Positions 34,784 to 47,900 of a stretch of DNA of 64,000 bases are shown here, piece after piece (position 1 is the stretch's first letter; each line of letters opens with the position of its first letter). The translations under genes were made by a program, and so were the position numbers. Under the pieces are notes generated by a model, which saw nothing but the letters and a program-made list of their open reading frames with translations, was not told where the DNA came from and did not search any database. Source of the stretch: Rutidosis leptorrhynchoides (taxonomy: Eukaryota; Streptophyta; Magnoliopsida; Asterales; Asteraceae); contig NC_092341.1 of assembly GCF_046630445.1 (NCBI RefSeq), forward strand, positions 258,150,001-258,214,000. Reading direction: 5' to 3'.

Positions 34784-35761
34784 ATGAGGACAAGGAACGG
34801 ACATGATAACGAAGATCAAAGCGATGACTCCGAGTTCACGGCCAAAGTCGAGGCCATTATACAAAGTCAACGAGCGGCTCTCCTAGAGGATGTTAGAGGG
34901 ATGTTCCGGGACTCGATTAAAGAGGAATTAGTCGATATGGTCAAGCAACAAGTTAAGATTGCTCTTCAAGAAGATAATGTGAAAAGGCGGGACTTTTACT
35001 ATAAGAACTTCAAGGATGCTCAACCTCCCACTTTCGAGGGAGAGCGGGATCCGCTTAAGAGTGCTCGATGGATCTCCGATATGGAGGGGGCTTTTCGTAC
35101 TAGTGAGTGCCCTCTCGATAAGAAGACGAGGTATGGTAGTAGTATGTTGAGGGGCGACGCCAAGTTGTGGTGGGACGCGAAAATCCAACTTTATGGTGAG
35201 GAACAATGTATGGACTTTACATGGGACGAGTTTAAGGCAGAATTTTTCAATGAGTATCGAACTTCGGCCGATCTTTCTAGGCTTAAGGACGAGTTGCGTG
35301 CTTTGAAGCAAGGGTCAATGGATTTAAACACTCTCAAATCCGTTTTCTTATCAAAGACCCAATTTTGCCCGGAGTATGTCGGTAACGATAAGATGTTGAA
35401 AGAGGATTTCTATCGAATCTTGAACGATGGTTACCAAGAGAAGATTAGCGTGAACGTGGTGAAAAATTTTGACGAGTTGTTTGACATGGCGAAAGGTTTT
35501 GAGACGCTTGTTCTAAGGAAAAGTGTTTCCGATACTAGTAAGCGGAAGTTCGAGACTACGATGTTTTCGAACAAGAAAAGTAAAAGCGCTACCGAAGGCG
35601 TCGGAAGCGTAAAGGTGAATGACGCGGGTGGTTCTAAGTTCGCGTGTTATAATTGTGGGCAAAAGGGGCATAAGTCTCGTGATTGTCCGTCGGGGAAGGT
35701 CACATGTTTTAAGTGCCGGAAAGAGGGACACCGGAGGTCGGAGTGTCCCGAGTTGAAGTGA
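34784..35761 (+). CDS. gag: element C gag (capsid-nucleocapsid)
   Basis: 325 residues, intact. Structural protein that would assemble the particle and package RNA in the cytoplasm. The N-terminal 70 residues are charged and helical. The retrotransposon gag core follows (about residues 80-230: PPTFEGERDPLKSARWI, GDAKLWWDAK, WDEFKAEFFNEY). Two CCHC knuckles close it (CYNCGQKGHKSRDC and CFKCRKEGHRRSEC, about residues 288-321). The stop comes just after the second knuckle, where related elements read on into protease. The start has a plausible context and lies about 410 bp after the primer site. Being intact while pol is gone fits an element maintained for packaging in trans. Confidence 0.85.
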   Translation: MRTRNGHDNEDQSDDSEFTAKVEAIIQSQRAALLEDVRGMFRDSIKEELVDMVKQQVKIALQEDNVKRRDFYYKNFKDAQPPTFEGERDPLKSARWISDMEGAFRTSECPLDKKTRYGSSMLRGDAKLWWDAKIQLYGEEQCMDFTWDEFKAEFFNEYRTSADLSRLKDELRALKQGSMDLNTLKSVFLSKTQFCPEYVGNDKMLKEDFYRILNDGYQEKISVNVVKNFDELFDMAKGFETLVLRKSVSDTSKRKFETTMFSNKKSKSATEGVGSVKVNDAGGSKFACYNCGQKGHKSRDCPSGKVTCFKCRKEGHRRSECPELK

Positions 35762-37168
35762 TGACTCTCGCGACGTGTATGTAAGGTATTATTTGATTTT
35801 GGTACCTACCTTATTTTGTTGTATGCGTGACCTTGTGTTTGGGTTGGTTTACCCATGTGTTGTAGTGACTAGCTAAGCCGGGTTAGTCCTTGCGTTTCGA
35901 TTAGCCATGTCGGGTTAATTAATTGGATGTTAGGTGTTGACCGAGTCGGGTTGACCTAGTGTATTTGACTTAACTAAGTCGGGTTAGTCAATTGTTGTTA
36001 GAGGTTTGACCAAGTCGGGTTGACCTAGTGGATTTGACTTAACCGAGTCGGGTTAAACATTTGTTGTTAGGAGAGTGTTGACCAAGTCGGGTTGACCTAA
36101 TGTGTACGAGTTGACCGAGTCGGGTTAATTGATTTGGTGGTAAATTTTGATCGAGGCGGATTGACCGAGCGTATTTGACTAACCGGGTCGGGTTAGTTAA
36201 ATTTTATAAAGGATTGACCAAGAGAGTTGACTTAACCAAGCCGGGTTAATCAACAAGTGTTAGAGGGTTGACTAAGTTGAGAGTTGACCGGGAGTATTTG
36301 ACTTAACCGAGTCGGGTGGTCACTAGATACTAAGTGTTGACTTGGTCGGATTGGTTTAGGATGTTGACTTATCAACATCGGGATTAGTTGCTGTTATTGG
36401 AAGCTCAGCCGAGTCGGGCGTAACCATGACGTGGTAAGAGATTATTTACATTGCTTCCAATTACATGACGTTATGACAAGGGGTTGACGTGATAGTTGAC
36501 CTTGATGTTAGTGAGGCTTGTGTGCTATGTGGGAAATTCCTTCGTGTGAGGTGATGAAGGAACATCGTGTTTTATCCGGAAGAGTTTACGGTAACGGGGT
36601 CGAGTTAACCCGATGTTTCGTAAAGACTACCTTGCGGGTAGCGTTAATTGATGAACAATGTACAAGTCGAGTTGACTTTGGGTCATTGATTGATGAGTTT
36701 ATGGAACAAGGTACCAAGTGGGGGAGTTTCACTCCCGCACGAAAGTGTTTGTGGACGAAAATTCCGAATGGTGTTCGTGTTAAATTCGAAATCTGGTGTC
36801 GAGACCTAGGATTGGTCGGTTCAATGTAGAGTTCGGTTCGGATTAAAGCGCCTTTTTGGATAAGATTAAGTTGCTACTCGAGGTAAGAATGTGGTGAACT
36901 CTAGTAAAGAGGCGACTTGTTGAATTTCTTCTTGTTTAAGAAGGTGGTGAGCGAGGTGTAGCGCTCGAAATCGTGGTATTGATGGGTCGTTAGCGGTGAT
37001 CTTAATCAAAATGGCAATTTATGGAGAGAAGTTGCCAAAGGAGTTATGAAAAAAATATGAGAATTTTGGAAACGTTCGAAAGGTTTCGAGTTTGTGAGCG
37101 AGTCGAAGGACCGCGAAGTGTATGTCTGAATGGTTAAGTTACGAAGATCACGAGGGCGTGATCGAGTT
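35762..37168 (+). repeat. C internal region replacing pol, with GTCGGGTTGAC repeats
   Basis: From about 35870 to 36425 it holds some 17 degenerate copies of GACCAAGTCGGGTTGACC or GACTTAACCGAGTCGGGTTA, 25-45 bp apart. The ORF 36518-36829 (103 codons) has no recognised domain. The final 200 bp looks like the decayed 3' end of a gypsy pol. No protease, RT or integrase motif is visible. Confidence 0.7.
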
Positions 37169-37183
37169 TAAGTGGGGGAGAGT
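37169..37183 (+). other. polypurine tract of C
   Basis: TTAAGTGGGGGAGAGT directly before the 3' LTR. Confidence 0.8.
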
Positions 37184-39862
37184 TGTAAGACCCAAATATT
37201 TATTGTACATATTGTATTTATGGTGTACGATGCGTATATGAAGTGTACGAAGCATGTACGTGCTGCTTGCTCGAATGTCGAAGAAAACTGGACGTTGCTG
37301 GAGGTACAAGGGGTGTGCGTATTTTTTCAACCCCAAATAAAGTTTGAGTTGATGTTTCAAAGCCTTACCATTGGAAAGGAAATCTTATTACGTTTCCAAC
37401 GATATTTGGTTCATCGAAAACGGAGCTACGGTCAAAAAGTTATGGCCAAAACAAGTTTCTGGAATCTGACCTGCAGTGTGGAGCGGCGCGCGACCTTTTG
37501 GCGCGGCGCGCCGAATGGGTCTGATGCGTTTTTTTCAGCATTTTAAGTGCCTAAATGAAGGGTATTATGGTCCTTTCACTTGTGGACGGATTTGTGGCTT
37601 TTAGATCAGTTTTGGATCTAGTTTTGGATCATATTTCAAGTCCATAAACACTCTCATTTCATTCTTAGAGAGGGAGAGATTTCTAGTGAGAGATTAGGCA
37701 ATTTGAAGAAGAAGGAGCACGAATCGATTTAAAGTCCAAGTGTTAAAGTTGTGCACATCGTTCTTAGCCACATTTTGGTTGTTTTGGTAAGTCCTAACTC
37801 CAAGTTTTCATATTATGATTAGTGTTTATAATTGGGGTTTTGATTAGGGTGTTCTTGAGTAAACCCATTAGTTGATAATTGGATGATTGAATTAGTAAGT
37901 GGTGTTAGTAACCATTGTTGGTGGGTTTGTAAAACTAAATTAGTTGATGAAATCACTAGCTACTTGGATTGTTGGTGATTAGAGGTGTAAACTTACAATT
38001 TGGTGTTTTGACTAGTTCTAGGTCAAAATGGGTTTTTGAGTAAACGACCCTATAAATGGCGTTTAAGGGCTAAAAGAGTTAAGATTAGCTATTTCGGGAG
38101 CGCGGGATGTGATTTCATAAGTTTTGGACTTGTGAGTATCGTTTTATGCATATTAGGGTGTAAAACACACTTTAGGACCAAATGGGCGGGTCGTGTGTTT
38201 AAATGAGTGATCGAATGACCAAACCATGTTTAAATGATGTTGTTGAGGCATAATCACAAGTCATTTGTGATTATGAAGGTTTTCGAGCGAAAAATGGTCT
38301 TTGGTCAAAGTTGGTCAATAGGATGTTCTAGAAGAACATAAGTGTTGTTCGAGTCGAATAAGCATTTTGTGTAGCTTATTTGCTTTGATACTTTGCGTAG
38401 GTGATTTGCGTGAAGTCGGTGGAAGAAGTAAGATCGCGGATACGTTCTTCAAGTGTTCAAGGTGAGTGGAATATTTATACATGTATGTATGTGGTTTATT
38501 TACTCGTACGCGATGTGGGCCTTTGGCGCCACTTCGTGAGTATTGGATGTTATGTCACAAGTTGGTGACTTATTTGAGGTTATGGGTGAAGAGAACTACG
38601 GGTCGGTAGTGTCTCGCTAGGTGCCTCACAAGTCGGTGACACCTCATGGTGGTTCACAAGGCGGTGACCCTTATTAGATGTTCGTTAGGTGATTACAAGT
38701 CGGTAATACCTATTAGTGTTCACAAGTCGGTGACACTTTGTGGTGGATCACAAGTCGGTGATGCCTTAGGTCGGGGAAGTGATTCACAAGTCGGTGACAC
38801 TTCATAGTGCTCACAAGTCGGTGGCACTTAGTGGTGCTTCACAAGTCGGTGACACCTCTTGGAGGTTCACGAGTCGGTGGCCTCATATGTAATGGCGGGT
38901 GGTGCACAAGTCGGTGACACCCTATAGTGTTCACAAGTCGGTGACACTTGGTGGTACTTCACAAGTCGGTGATGCCACACGGCGTTCACAAGTCGGTGAC
39001 GCCTTATGATGAGTCACAAGTCGGTGACATTACTTAGTGTTCACAAGTCGGTGACACTAGGTGGGGCTTCACAAGTCGGTGATGCTACATGGTGATTCAC
39101 AAGTCGGTGACACCATATGACGAGTCACAAGTCGGTGACATGATACGAGTGAGACTCGATGAACTTGGTCGGCTACAAGTCGGTAGTAGCAAGCGGTGAA
39201 CGGTTAGCGTGTTTATGCCTTTTATGTTTAGTATATTATTGTGTTGATTATTATACTAACGTTATTGCTAGTCGTGTGTTTGTTGATGCTAGCTCGTTTA
39301 TCATTGTATATATGGTTTGTAAGTGGATGCGTGTAGGTAAATTACATATGTATATGTATAAGTATTGCATTCACTAAGCGTTAGCTTACCCTCTCGTTGT
39401 TTACATTTTTAGGTTCGAAGGCGGACGTGGCAAGGGTATGCTCGGGATTAGATGATTATCCCTTTTGATGCTTGATTGGCTTACTTTTGGATTCGACCTA
39501 GGATTTGGGTAGTTTATCCCCAACATCATGCTCGTAGTTTTTGTTGAAACGTAAACTTTTGTGGTCGAACTTGTATTTTTGTACTCAAAGGGTAATTTGG
39601 GCGTATGTGGGCCCGGGTTTGTAAAACATCATTTTATGTTTGATTCGTGTTAGTTTTCATATATTGAACATGTGGTTAAAAGCGTTTTGCCTAAATATGT
39701 CGGGAACTAGTCAAACATTTTCGCATTAAAAAGTCCCGGGGACAGCCCGTTTTGGCGCGGCGCGCCAGGAAGGGGGCGCGGCGCGCGAGTTGCAGCAACA
39801 GGAAATTTTTTTTACTCCGTATTTTCACGTGGTTTAGTCGTGGGTTGGTTTGGGTTGTTACA
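37184..39862 (+). repeat. element C 3' LTR
   Basis: 2679 bp, same length as the 5' LTR and identical wherever I compared it, including the minisatellite. Confidence 0.9.
38546..39191 (+). repeat. minisatellite ACAAGTCGGTGACAC in C 3' LTR
   Basis: Same copy order as in the 5' LTR, so the array was copied as part of reverse transcription. Confidence 0.9.
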
Positions 39863-40740
39863 TAATTTCATTTTATTTACTATTCATGAATAGTAAATGA
39901 GTTAAAAAAAGTTTTTTAAAAAAAATAATAAAAAAAATATTAATTTCGTGAAAAAAAGGAAAAAAAATTTTATAAAAAAAAATTAAAATCCTTAAAAAAG
40001 AAATATTAAAATCGTTAAAAAAATAAAAAAAAAAAAAGTATAAAAATAATTTTTTTTTTAAAAAAATTTAAAAAAATAAAAAATATATATATATTTTTAA
40101 GATTTTGTCTATAAAATTAAAAAAAAATATATTTATTTTAAGTTTTATTACCTTTAGATTTTTAGACTCTAGTTACAACTTTTAGTATTAAGTTTAGTTT
40201 TGTCATAGTTATTTTTATACTTTTAGATTTTTAGGCTTTGCCGTAAAATCCCTTAAGTGCTTTTTCTTTAGACTAAGATTTAGGTGGTTTAAAATTTTGT
40301 GACGCCGTGTTAAAATTTTAGTATCATTTTAAGTAATTGCCGTTTTTCGTTTAGAATCCCTTTTAAGTTTCGACGCGCTATTTTCTTATTTGTCGACCTT
40401 TTATTTTTTCGACGTTTTTCGACGCAATCTTTTTCTTTCTTATTTCTCGACGCTCTAGTTTTTAGGACATAGAATTTTCTATTTCTTCTCTAAAATTTCA
40501 AACGAAAAATTATTTTAAGCGGTTAAATTGATAGACATCCAAATTTTCTGGTTCGTAGTAATAGTTGGATTTGTTAGTGGCGAGTTGTGGGCTTCCGATT
40601 TAAAGGGTCCTGGCTACTTGCTGCATCTATTGGCTATTCGAAACGTGGGCAAAATCAGAAAAGTCTATTAATTTGATAACTTATATAATTTTTATTTTTA
40701 TAACTAATAGGATATTCAGTGAATTCACCGAGCAAAACGT
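39863..40740 (+). other. element B leader, continued
   Basis: Opens with the right TAATT of C. Very A/T-rich (runs of A and T to about 40140), then a leader with GACGC and TCGACG motifs. No ORF. Confidence 0.5.
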
Positions 40741-41696
40741 TCACCACCTTTCATACGTTCACCACCTGTAACTCGATCAAGGCATCTAGCCAATATTGTT
40801 GCCGTTGATTTTTCTTTAGAATCATCATCTAGTCGAACAAGTTCTCCAACTCAAATTTCCGATAATCCATTTTTTGAACCCGACTTCACAACTGAGAATC
40901 CGGAGAATATTCAAGGACAATTCCAAGATCCTGAACCACTAATCATTCCTCCTGAACCATAAATAGTTAAATCAGAATCTTCTAGTGATTCGGATTCAAC
41001 AAATTCAATTATGGAAGTAACGGAACCTCAAAGTATGGAAGACCGAATGAGAGCCACACGCACGGGCCAAGGTCACGCTATTAATCAGCCAGATGTTAGA
41101 GCATCAGATTTTGAAATCAAAGGACAAATCCTACACATGATCACCAATCAGTGCCAATTTGGTGGTACAACAAAAGAAGATCCAAACGAACATCTTCGAA
41201 CTTTTAATAGGATTTGTAATCTATTTAAAATCCGAGAAGTTGAGGATGAAACTATTTATCTTATGTTGTTCCCATGGACTTTAAAAGGAGAAGCCAAAGA
41301 TTGGTTAGAATCGTTACCTGAAGGAACGATTGACTCATGGGATATTTTAGTTGAGAAATTTCTTCAAAGATTCTTTCCGGCATCTAAAGCCATGAGACTT
41401 CAAGGAGAAATTGCCACGTTCGTGCAAAAGCCAAATGAAACGTTATATGAGGCATGGACAAGATTCGGAAGGATGTTGAGAGGATGTCCTCAACACGATT
41501 TAGATACTTTTCAAATAGTGCAAATTTTCTATAAAGGCGTTGACATCGCCACACGAAAAGACATTGACACAGCAGCTGGTGGTTCCATTATGAAGAAAAC
41601 CACAACCGAAGCTCACAAGATCATTGATAACACAGCATCCCACTCTCATGAGTGGCATCAGGAAAAAGATATTTTTCATTCATCTAAAGCGACTAG
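40741..41696 (+). pseudogene. gag: element B gag, first part (Athila type)
   Basis: An open frame enters near 40741 without a visible ATG; the first ATG in frame is at 41011. An in-frame TAA lies at 40960-40962. The capsid core reads FGGTTKEDPNEHLRTFNRI, LMLFPWTLKGEAKDWLESLP, WDILVEKFLQRFFPASKA and LYEAWTRFGRMLRGCPQHD, all classic for Athila gag. The frame is cut after codons for HSSKAT by insertion of D at ACTAG and resumes at 54833 in phase. Structural role as in other gags. Broken by the stop, the lost start and D. Confidence 0.85.
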
Positions 41697-44600
41697 TGAA
41701 ATGTCCCGTTCTTATTGATTAAAAACGTTCCATATTAATTGATTTCGTTGCGAGGTTTTGACCTCTATATGAGACGTTTTTCAAAGACTGCATTCATTTT
41801 AAAACAAACCATAACCTTTATTTCATCAATAAAGGTTTAAAAAGCTTTACGTAGATTATCAAATAATGATAATCTAAATTATCCTGTTTACACACGACCA
41901 TTACATAATGGTTTACAATACAAATATGTTACAACAAAATAAGTTTCTTGAATGCAGTTTTTACACAATATCATACAAGCATGGACTCCAAATCTCGTCC
42001 TTATTTAAGTATGCGACAGCGGAAGCTCTTAATAATCACCTGAGAATAAACATGCTTAAAACGTCAACAAAAATGTTGGTGAGTTATAGGTTTAACCTAT
42101 ATATATCAAATCATAATAATAGACCACAAGATTTCATATTTCAATACACATCCCATACATAGAGATAAAAATCATTCATATGGTGAAAACCTGGTAATCG
42201 ACATTAACAAGATGCATATATATAAGAATATCCCCATCATTCCGGGACACCCTTCGGATATGATATAAATTTCGAAGTACTAAAGCATCCGGTACTTTGG
42301 ATGGGGTTTGTTAGGCCCAATAGATCTATCTTTAGGATTCGCGTCAATTAGGGTGTATGTTCCCTAATTCTTAGATTACCAGACTTAATAAGAAGGGGCA
42401 TATTCGATTTCGATAATTCAACCATAGAATGTAGTTTCACGTACTTGTGTCTATTTTGTAAATCATTTATAAAACCTGCATGTATTCTCATCCCAAAAAT
42501 ATTAGATTTTAAAAGTGGGACTATAACTCACTTTCACAGATTTTTACTTCGTCGGGAAGTAAGACTTGGCCACTGGTTGATTCACGAACCTATAACAATA
42601 TATACATATATATCAAAGTATGTTCAAAATATATTTACAACACTTTTAATATATTTTGATGTTTTAAGTTTATTAAGTCAGCTGTCCTCGTTAGTAACCT
42701 ACAACTAGTTGTCCACAGTTAGATGTACAGAAATAAATCGATAAATATTATCTTGAATCAATCCACGACCCAGTGTATACGTATCTCAGTATTGATCACA
42801 GCTCAAACTATATATATTTTGGAATCAACCTCAACCCTGTATAGCTAACTCCAACATTCACATATAGAGTGTCTATGGTTGTTCCGAAATATATATAGAT
42901 GTGTCGACATGATAGGTCGAAACATTGTATACGTGTCTATGGTATCTCAAGATTACATAATATACAATACAAGTTTATTAAGTTATGGTTGGAATAGATT
43001 TGTTACCAATTTTCACGTAGCTAAAATGAGAAAAATTATCCAATCTTGTTTTACCCATAACTTCTTCATTTTAAATCCGTTTTGAGTGAATCAAATTGCT
43101 ATGGTTTCATATTGAACTATATTTTATGAATCTAAACAGAAAAAGTATAGGTTTATAGTCGGAAAAATAAGTTACAAGTCGTTTTTGTAAAGGTAGTCAT
43201 TTCAGTCGAAAGAACGACGTCTAGATGACCATTTTAGAAAACATACTTCCACTTTGAGTTTAACCATAATTTTTGGATATAGTTTCATGTTTATAATAAA
43301 AATCATTTTCTCAGAATAACAACTTTTAAATCAAAGTTTATCATAGTTTTTAATTAACTAACCCAAAACAGACCGCGGTGTTACTACGACGGCGTAAATC
43401 CGGTTTTACGGTGTTTTTCGTGTTTCCAGGTTTTAAATCATTAAGTTAGCATATCATATAGATATAGAACATGTGTTTAGTTGATTTTAAAAGTCAAGTT
43501 AGAAGGATTAACTTTTGTTTGCGAACAAGTTTAGAATTAACTAAACTATGTTCTAGTGATTACAAGTTTAAACCTTCGAATAAGATAGCTTTATATGTAT
43601 GAATCGAATGATGTTATGAACATCATTACTACCTTAATTTCCTTGGATAAACCTACTGGAAGAGAGAAAAATGGATCTAGCTTCAATGGATCCTTGGATG
43701 GCTCGAAGTTCTTGAAGCAGAATCAAGACACGAAAACAAGTTCAAGTAAGATCATCACTTGAAATAAGATTGTTATAGTTATAGAAATTAAACCAAAGTT
43801 TGAATATGATTATTACCTTGTATTAGAATGATAACCTACTGTAAGAAACAAAGATTTCTTGAGGTTGGATGATCACCTTACAAGATTGGAAGTGAGCTAG
43901 CAAACTTGAAAGTATTCTTGATTTTATGAAACTAGAACTTTTGGAATTTATGAAGAACACTTAGAACTTGAAGATATAACTTGAGAGAGATCAATTAGAT
44001 GAAGAAAATTGAAGAATGAAAGTGTTTGTAGGTGTTTTTGGTCGTTGGTGTATGGATTAGATATAAAGGATATGTAATTTTGTTTTCATGTAAATAAGTC
44101 ATGAATGATTACTCATATTTTTGTAATTTTATGAGATATTTCATGCTAGTTGTCAAATGATGGTTCCCACATGTGTTAGGTGACTCACATGGGCTGCTAA
44201 GAGCTGATCATTGGAGTGTATATACCAATAGTACATACATCTAAAAGCTGTGTATTGTACGAGTACGAATACGGGTGCATACGAGTAGAATTGTTGATGA
44301 AACTGAACGAGGATGTAATTGTAAGCATTTTTGTTAAGTAGAAGTATTTTGATAAGTGTATTGAAGTCTTTCAAAAGTGTATAAATACATATTAAAACAC
44401 TACATGTATATACATTTTAACTGAGTCGTTAAGTCATCGTTAGTCGTTACATGTAAGTGTTGTTTTGAAACCTTTAGGTTAACGATCTTGTTAAATGTTG
44501 TTAACCCAATGTTTATAATATCAAATGAGATTTTAAATTATTATATTATCATGATATTATCATGTATGAATATCTCTTAATATGATATATATACATTAAA

Positions 44601-44948
44601 TGTCTTTACAACGATAATCGTTACATATATGTCTCGTTTAAAAATCATTAAGTTAGTAGTCTTGTTTTTACATATGTAGTTCATTGTTAATATAATTTAT
44701 GATATGTTTTCTTATCATAGTATCATGTTAACTATATATATATCCATATATATGTCATCATATAGTTTTTACAAGTTTTAACGTTCGTGAATCACCGATC
44801 AACTTGGGTGGTCAATTGTCTATATGAAACATATTTCAATTAATCAAGTCTTAACAAGTTTGATTGCTTAACATGTTGGAAACATTTAATCATGTAAATA
44901 TCAATCTCAATTAATATATATAAACATGGAAAAGTTCGGGTCACTACA
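41697..44948 (-). repeat. element D 3' LTR
   Basis: On the minus strand TGTAGTGACCCGAAC to GGGACATTTCA. ORFs at 41908, 42445, 42879 and 44153 recur in the other LTR and have no family features. Confidence 0.92.
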
Positions 44949-44961
44949 GTACCTACCCGTT
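44949..44961 (-). other. polypurine tract region of D
   Basis: On the minus strand AACGGGTAGGTAC precedes the 3' LTR. It is a short, imperfect purine tract. Confidence 0.5.
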
Positions 44962-44983
44962 AAATAAATTTCGTCCCGATATT

Positions 44984-47900
44984 TTAAGCTGTTGAAGGTG
45001 TTGACGAATCTTCTGGAAATAGATGCGGGTATTTCTTCTTCATCTGATCTTCATGCTCCCAGGTGAACTCGGGTCCTCTACGAGCATTCCATCGAACCTT
45101 AACAATTGGTATCTTGTTTTGCTTAAGTCTTTTAACCTCACGATCCATTATTTCGACGGGTTCTTCGATGAATTGAAGTTTTTCGTTGATTTAGATTTCA
45201 TCTAACGGAATAGTGAGATCTTCTTTAGCAAAACATTTCTTCAAATTCGAGACGTGGAAAGTGTTATGTACAGCAGCGAGTTGTTGAGGTAACTCAAGTC
45301 GGTAAGCTACTGGTCCGACACGATCAATAATCTTGAATGGTCCAATATACCTTGGATTTAATTTCCCTCGTTTACCAAATCGAACAACGCCTTTCCAAGG
45401 TGCAACTTTAAGCATGACCATCTCTCCAATTTCAAATTCTATATCTTTTCTTTTAATGTCAGCGTAGCTCTTTTGGCGACTTTGGGCGGTTTTCAACCGT
45501 TATTGAATTTGGATGATCTTCTCGGTAGTTTCTTGTATAATCTCCGGACCCGTAATCTGTCTATCCCCCACTTCACTCCAACAAATCGGAGACCTGCACT
45601 TTCTACCATAAAGTGCTTCAAACGGCGCCATCTCAATGCTTGAATGGTAGCTGTTGTTGTAGGAAAATTCTGCTAACGGTAGATGTCGATCCCAACTGTT
45701 TCCGAAATCAATAACACATGCTCGTAGCATGTCTTCAAGCGTTTGTATCGTCCTTTCGCTCTGCCCATCAGTTTGTGGATGATAGGCAGTACTCATGTCT
45801 AGACGAGTTCCTAATGCTTGCTGTAATGTCTGCCAGAATCTTGAAATAAATCTGCCATCCCTATCAGAGATAATAGAGATTGGTATTCCATGTCTGGAGA
45901 CGACTTCCTTCAAATACAGTCGTGCTAACTTCTCCATATTGTCATCTTCTCTTATTGGTAGGAAGTGTGCTGATTTGGTGAGACGATCAACTATTACCCA
46001 AATAGTATCAAAACCACTTGCAGTCCTTGGCAATTTAGTGATGAAATCCATGGTAATGTTTTCCCATTTCCATTCCGGGATTTCGGGTTGTTGAAGTAGA
46101 CCTGATGGTTTCTGATGCTCAGCTTTGACCTTAGAACACGTCAAACATTCTCCTACGTATTTAGCAACATCGGCTTTCATACCCGGCCACCGAAAATGTT
46201 TCTTGAGATCCTTGTACATCTTCCCCGTTCCAGGATGTATTGAGTATCTGGTTTTATGAGCTTCTCTAAGTACCATTTCTCTCATATCTCCAAATTTTGG
46301 TACCCAAATCCTTTCAGCCCTATACCGGGTTCCGTCTTCCCGAATATTAAGATGCTTCTCCGATCCTTTAGGTATTTCATCCTTTAAATTTCCCTCTTTT
46401 AAAACTCCTTATTGTGCCTCCTTTATTTGAGTAGTAAGGTTATTATGAATCATTATATTCATAGATTTTACTCGAATGGGTTCTCTGTCCTTCCTGCTCA
46501 AGGCATCGGCTACCACATTTGCCTTCCCCGGGTGGTAACGAATCTCAAAGTCGTAATCATTCAGTAATTCAATCCACCTACGCTGCCTCATATTCAGTTG
46601 TTTCTGATTAAATATGTGTTGAAGACTTTTGTGGTCGGTATATATAATACTTTTGACCCCATATAAGTAGTGCCTCCAAGTCTTTAATGCAAAAACAACC
46701 GCGCCTAATTCCAAATCATGCGTCGTATAATTTTGTTCGTGAATCTTCAATTGTCTAGACGCATAAGCAATCACCTTCGTTCGTTGCATTAATACACAAC
46801 CGAGACCTTGCTTTGATGCGTCACAATAAATCACAAAATCATCATTCCCTTCAGGCAATGACAATATAGGTGCCGTAGTTAGCTTTTTCTTCAATAACTG
46901 AAACGCTTTCTCTTGTTCATCATTCCATTCAAATTTCTTCCTTTTATGCGTTAATGCAGTCAAGGGTTTTGCTATTCTGGAAAAGTCTTGGATGAACCTT
47001 CTGTAGTAACCAGCTAGTCCTAAAAACTGGCTTATGTGTTTCGGAGTTTTCGGGGTTTCCCACTTTTCAACAGTTTCTATCTTTGCCGGATCCACCTTAA
47101 TACCTTCTTTGTTCACTATGTGACCGAGGAATTGAACTTCTTCCAACCAAAATGCACACTTTGAAAACTTAGTGTACAATTCTTCCTTCCTCAATACTTC
47201 TAACACCTTTCTCAAATGTTCACCGTGTTCTTGGTCATTCTTTGAGTAAATAAGTATGTCATCAATGAAAACAATGACAAACTTGTCAAGGTATGGTCCA
47301 CACACTCGGTTCATAAGGTCCATGAACACAGCTGGTGCATTAGTTAAACCAAACGGCATGACCATAAACTCGTAATGACCGTAACGTGTTCTGAAAGCAG
47401 TCTTTGGAATATCATCTTCTTTCACCCGCATTTGATGATACCCGGAACGTAAGTCAATCTTTGAATAAACAGACGAGCCTTGTAGTTGATCAAATAAGTC
47501 GTCGATTCTCGGTAGTGGGTAGCGGTTCTTGATGGTAAGTTTGTTCAACTCTCGGTAGTCGATACACAACCTGAATGTACCATCTTTCTTCTTGACAAAC
47601 AAAACAGGAGCTCCCCACGGTGATGTGCTTGGTCGAATGAAACCACGCTCTAAAAGTTCTTGTAATTGGCTTTGCAGTTCTTTCATCTCGCTGGGTGCGA
47701 GTCTGTAAGGAGCACGAGCTATTGGTGCAGCTCCTGGTACAAGATCTATTTGAAATTCAACGGATCGATGTGGGGGTAATCCCGGTAATTCTTTCGGAAA
47801 TACATCGGGAAATTCTTTTGCAATGGGAACATCATTGATGCTCTTTTCTTCAGTTTGTACTTTCTCGACGTGTGCTAGAACAGCATAGCAACCTTTTCTT

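Larger units (their letters stand above)
31683..39862 (+). mobile_element. element C: gag-only gypsy with LTRs of equal length
   Basis: LTRs of 2679 bp at both ends (31683-34361 and 37184-39862), with TAATT on both sides (31678-31682 and 39863-39867). An initiator-Met primer site, one intact gag ORF and a polypurine tract complete it. By eye I found no difference between the LTRs, so insertion should be recent. With no pol it must have moved using enzymes from another element. Confidence 0.9.

Noticed and set aside
36518-36829. 103-codon ORF in C as an extra gene
   Set aside because: No recognised domain, and it lies in the decayed region that replaces pol. It is kept only as part of that region.
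41908-43085. ORFs of 84, 87 and 68 codons that recur exactly at 51792-52969
   Set aside because: They recur only because the two D LTRs are nearly identical. No family features or start context.
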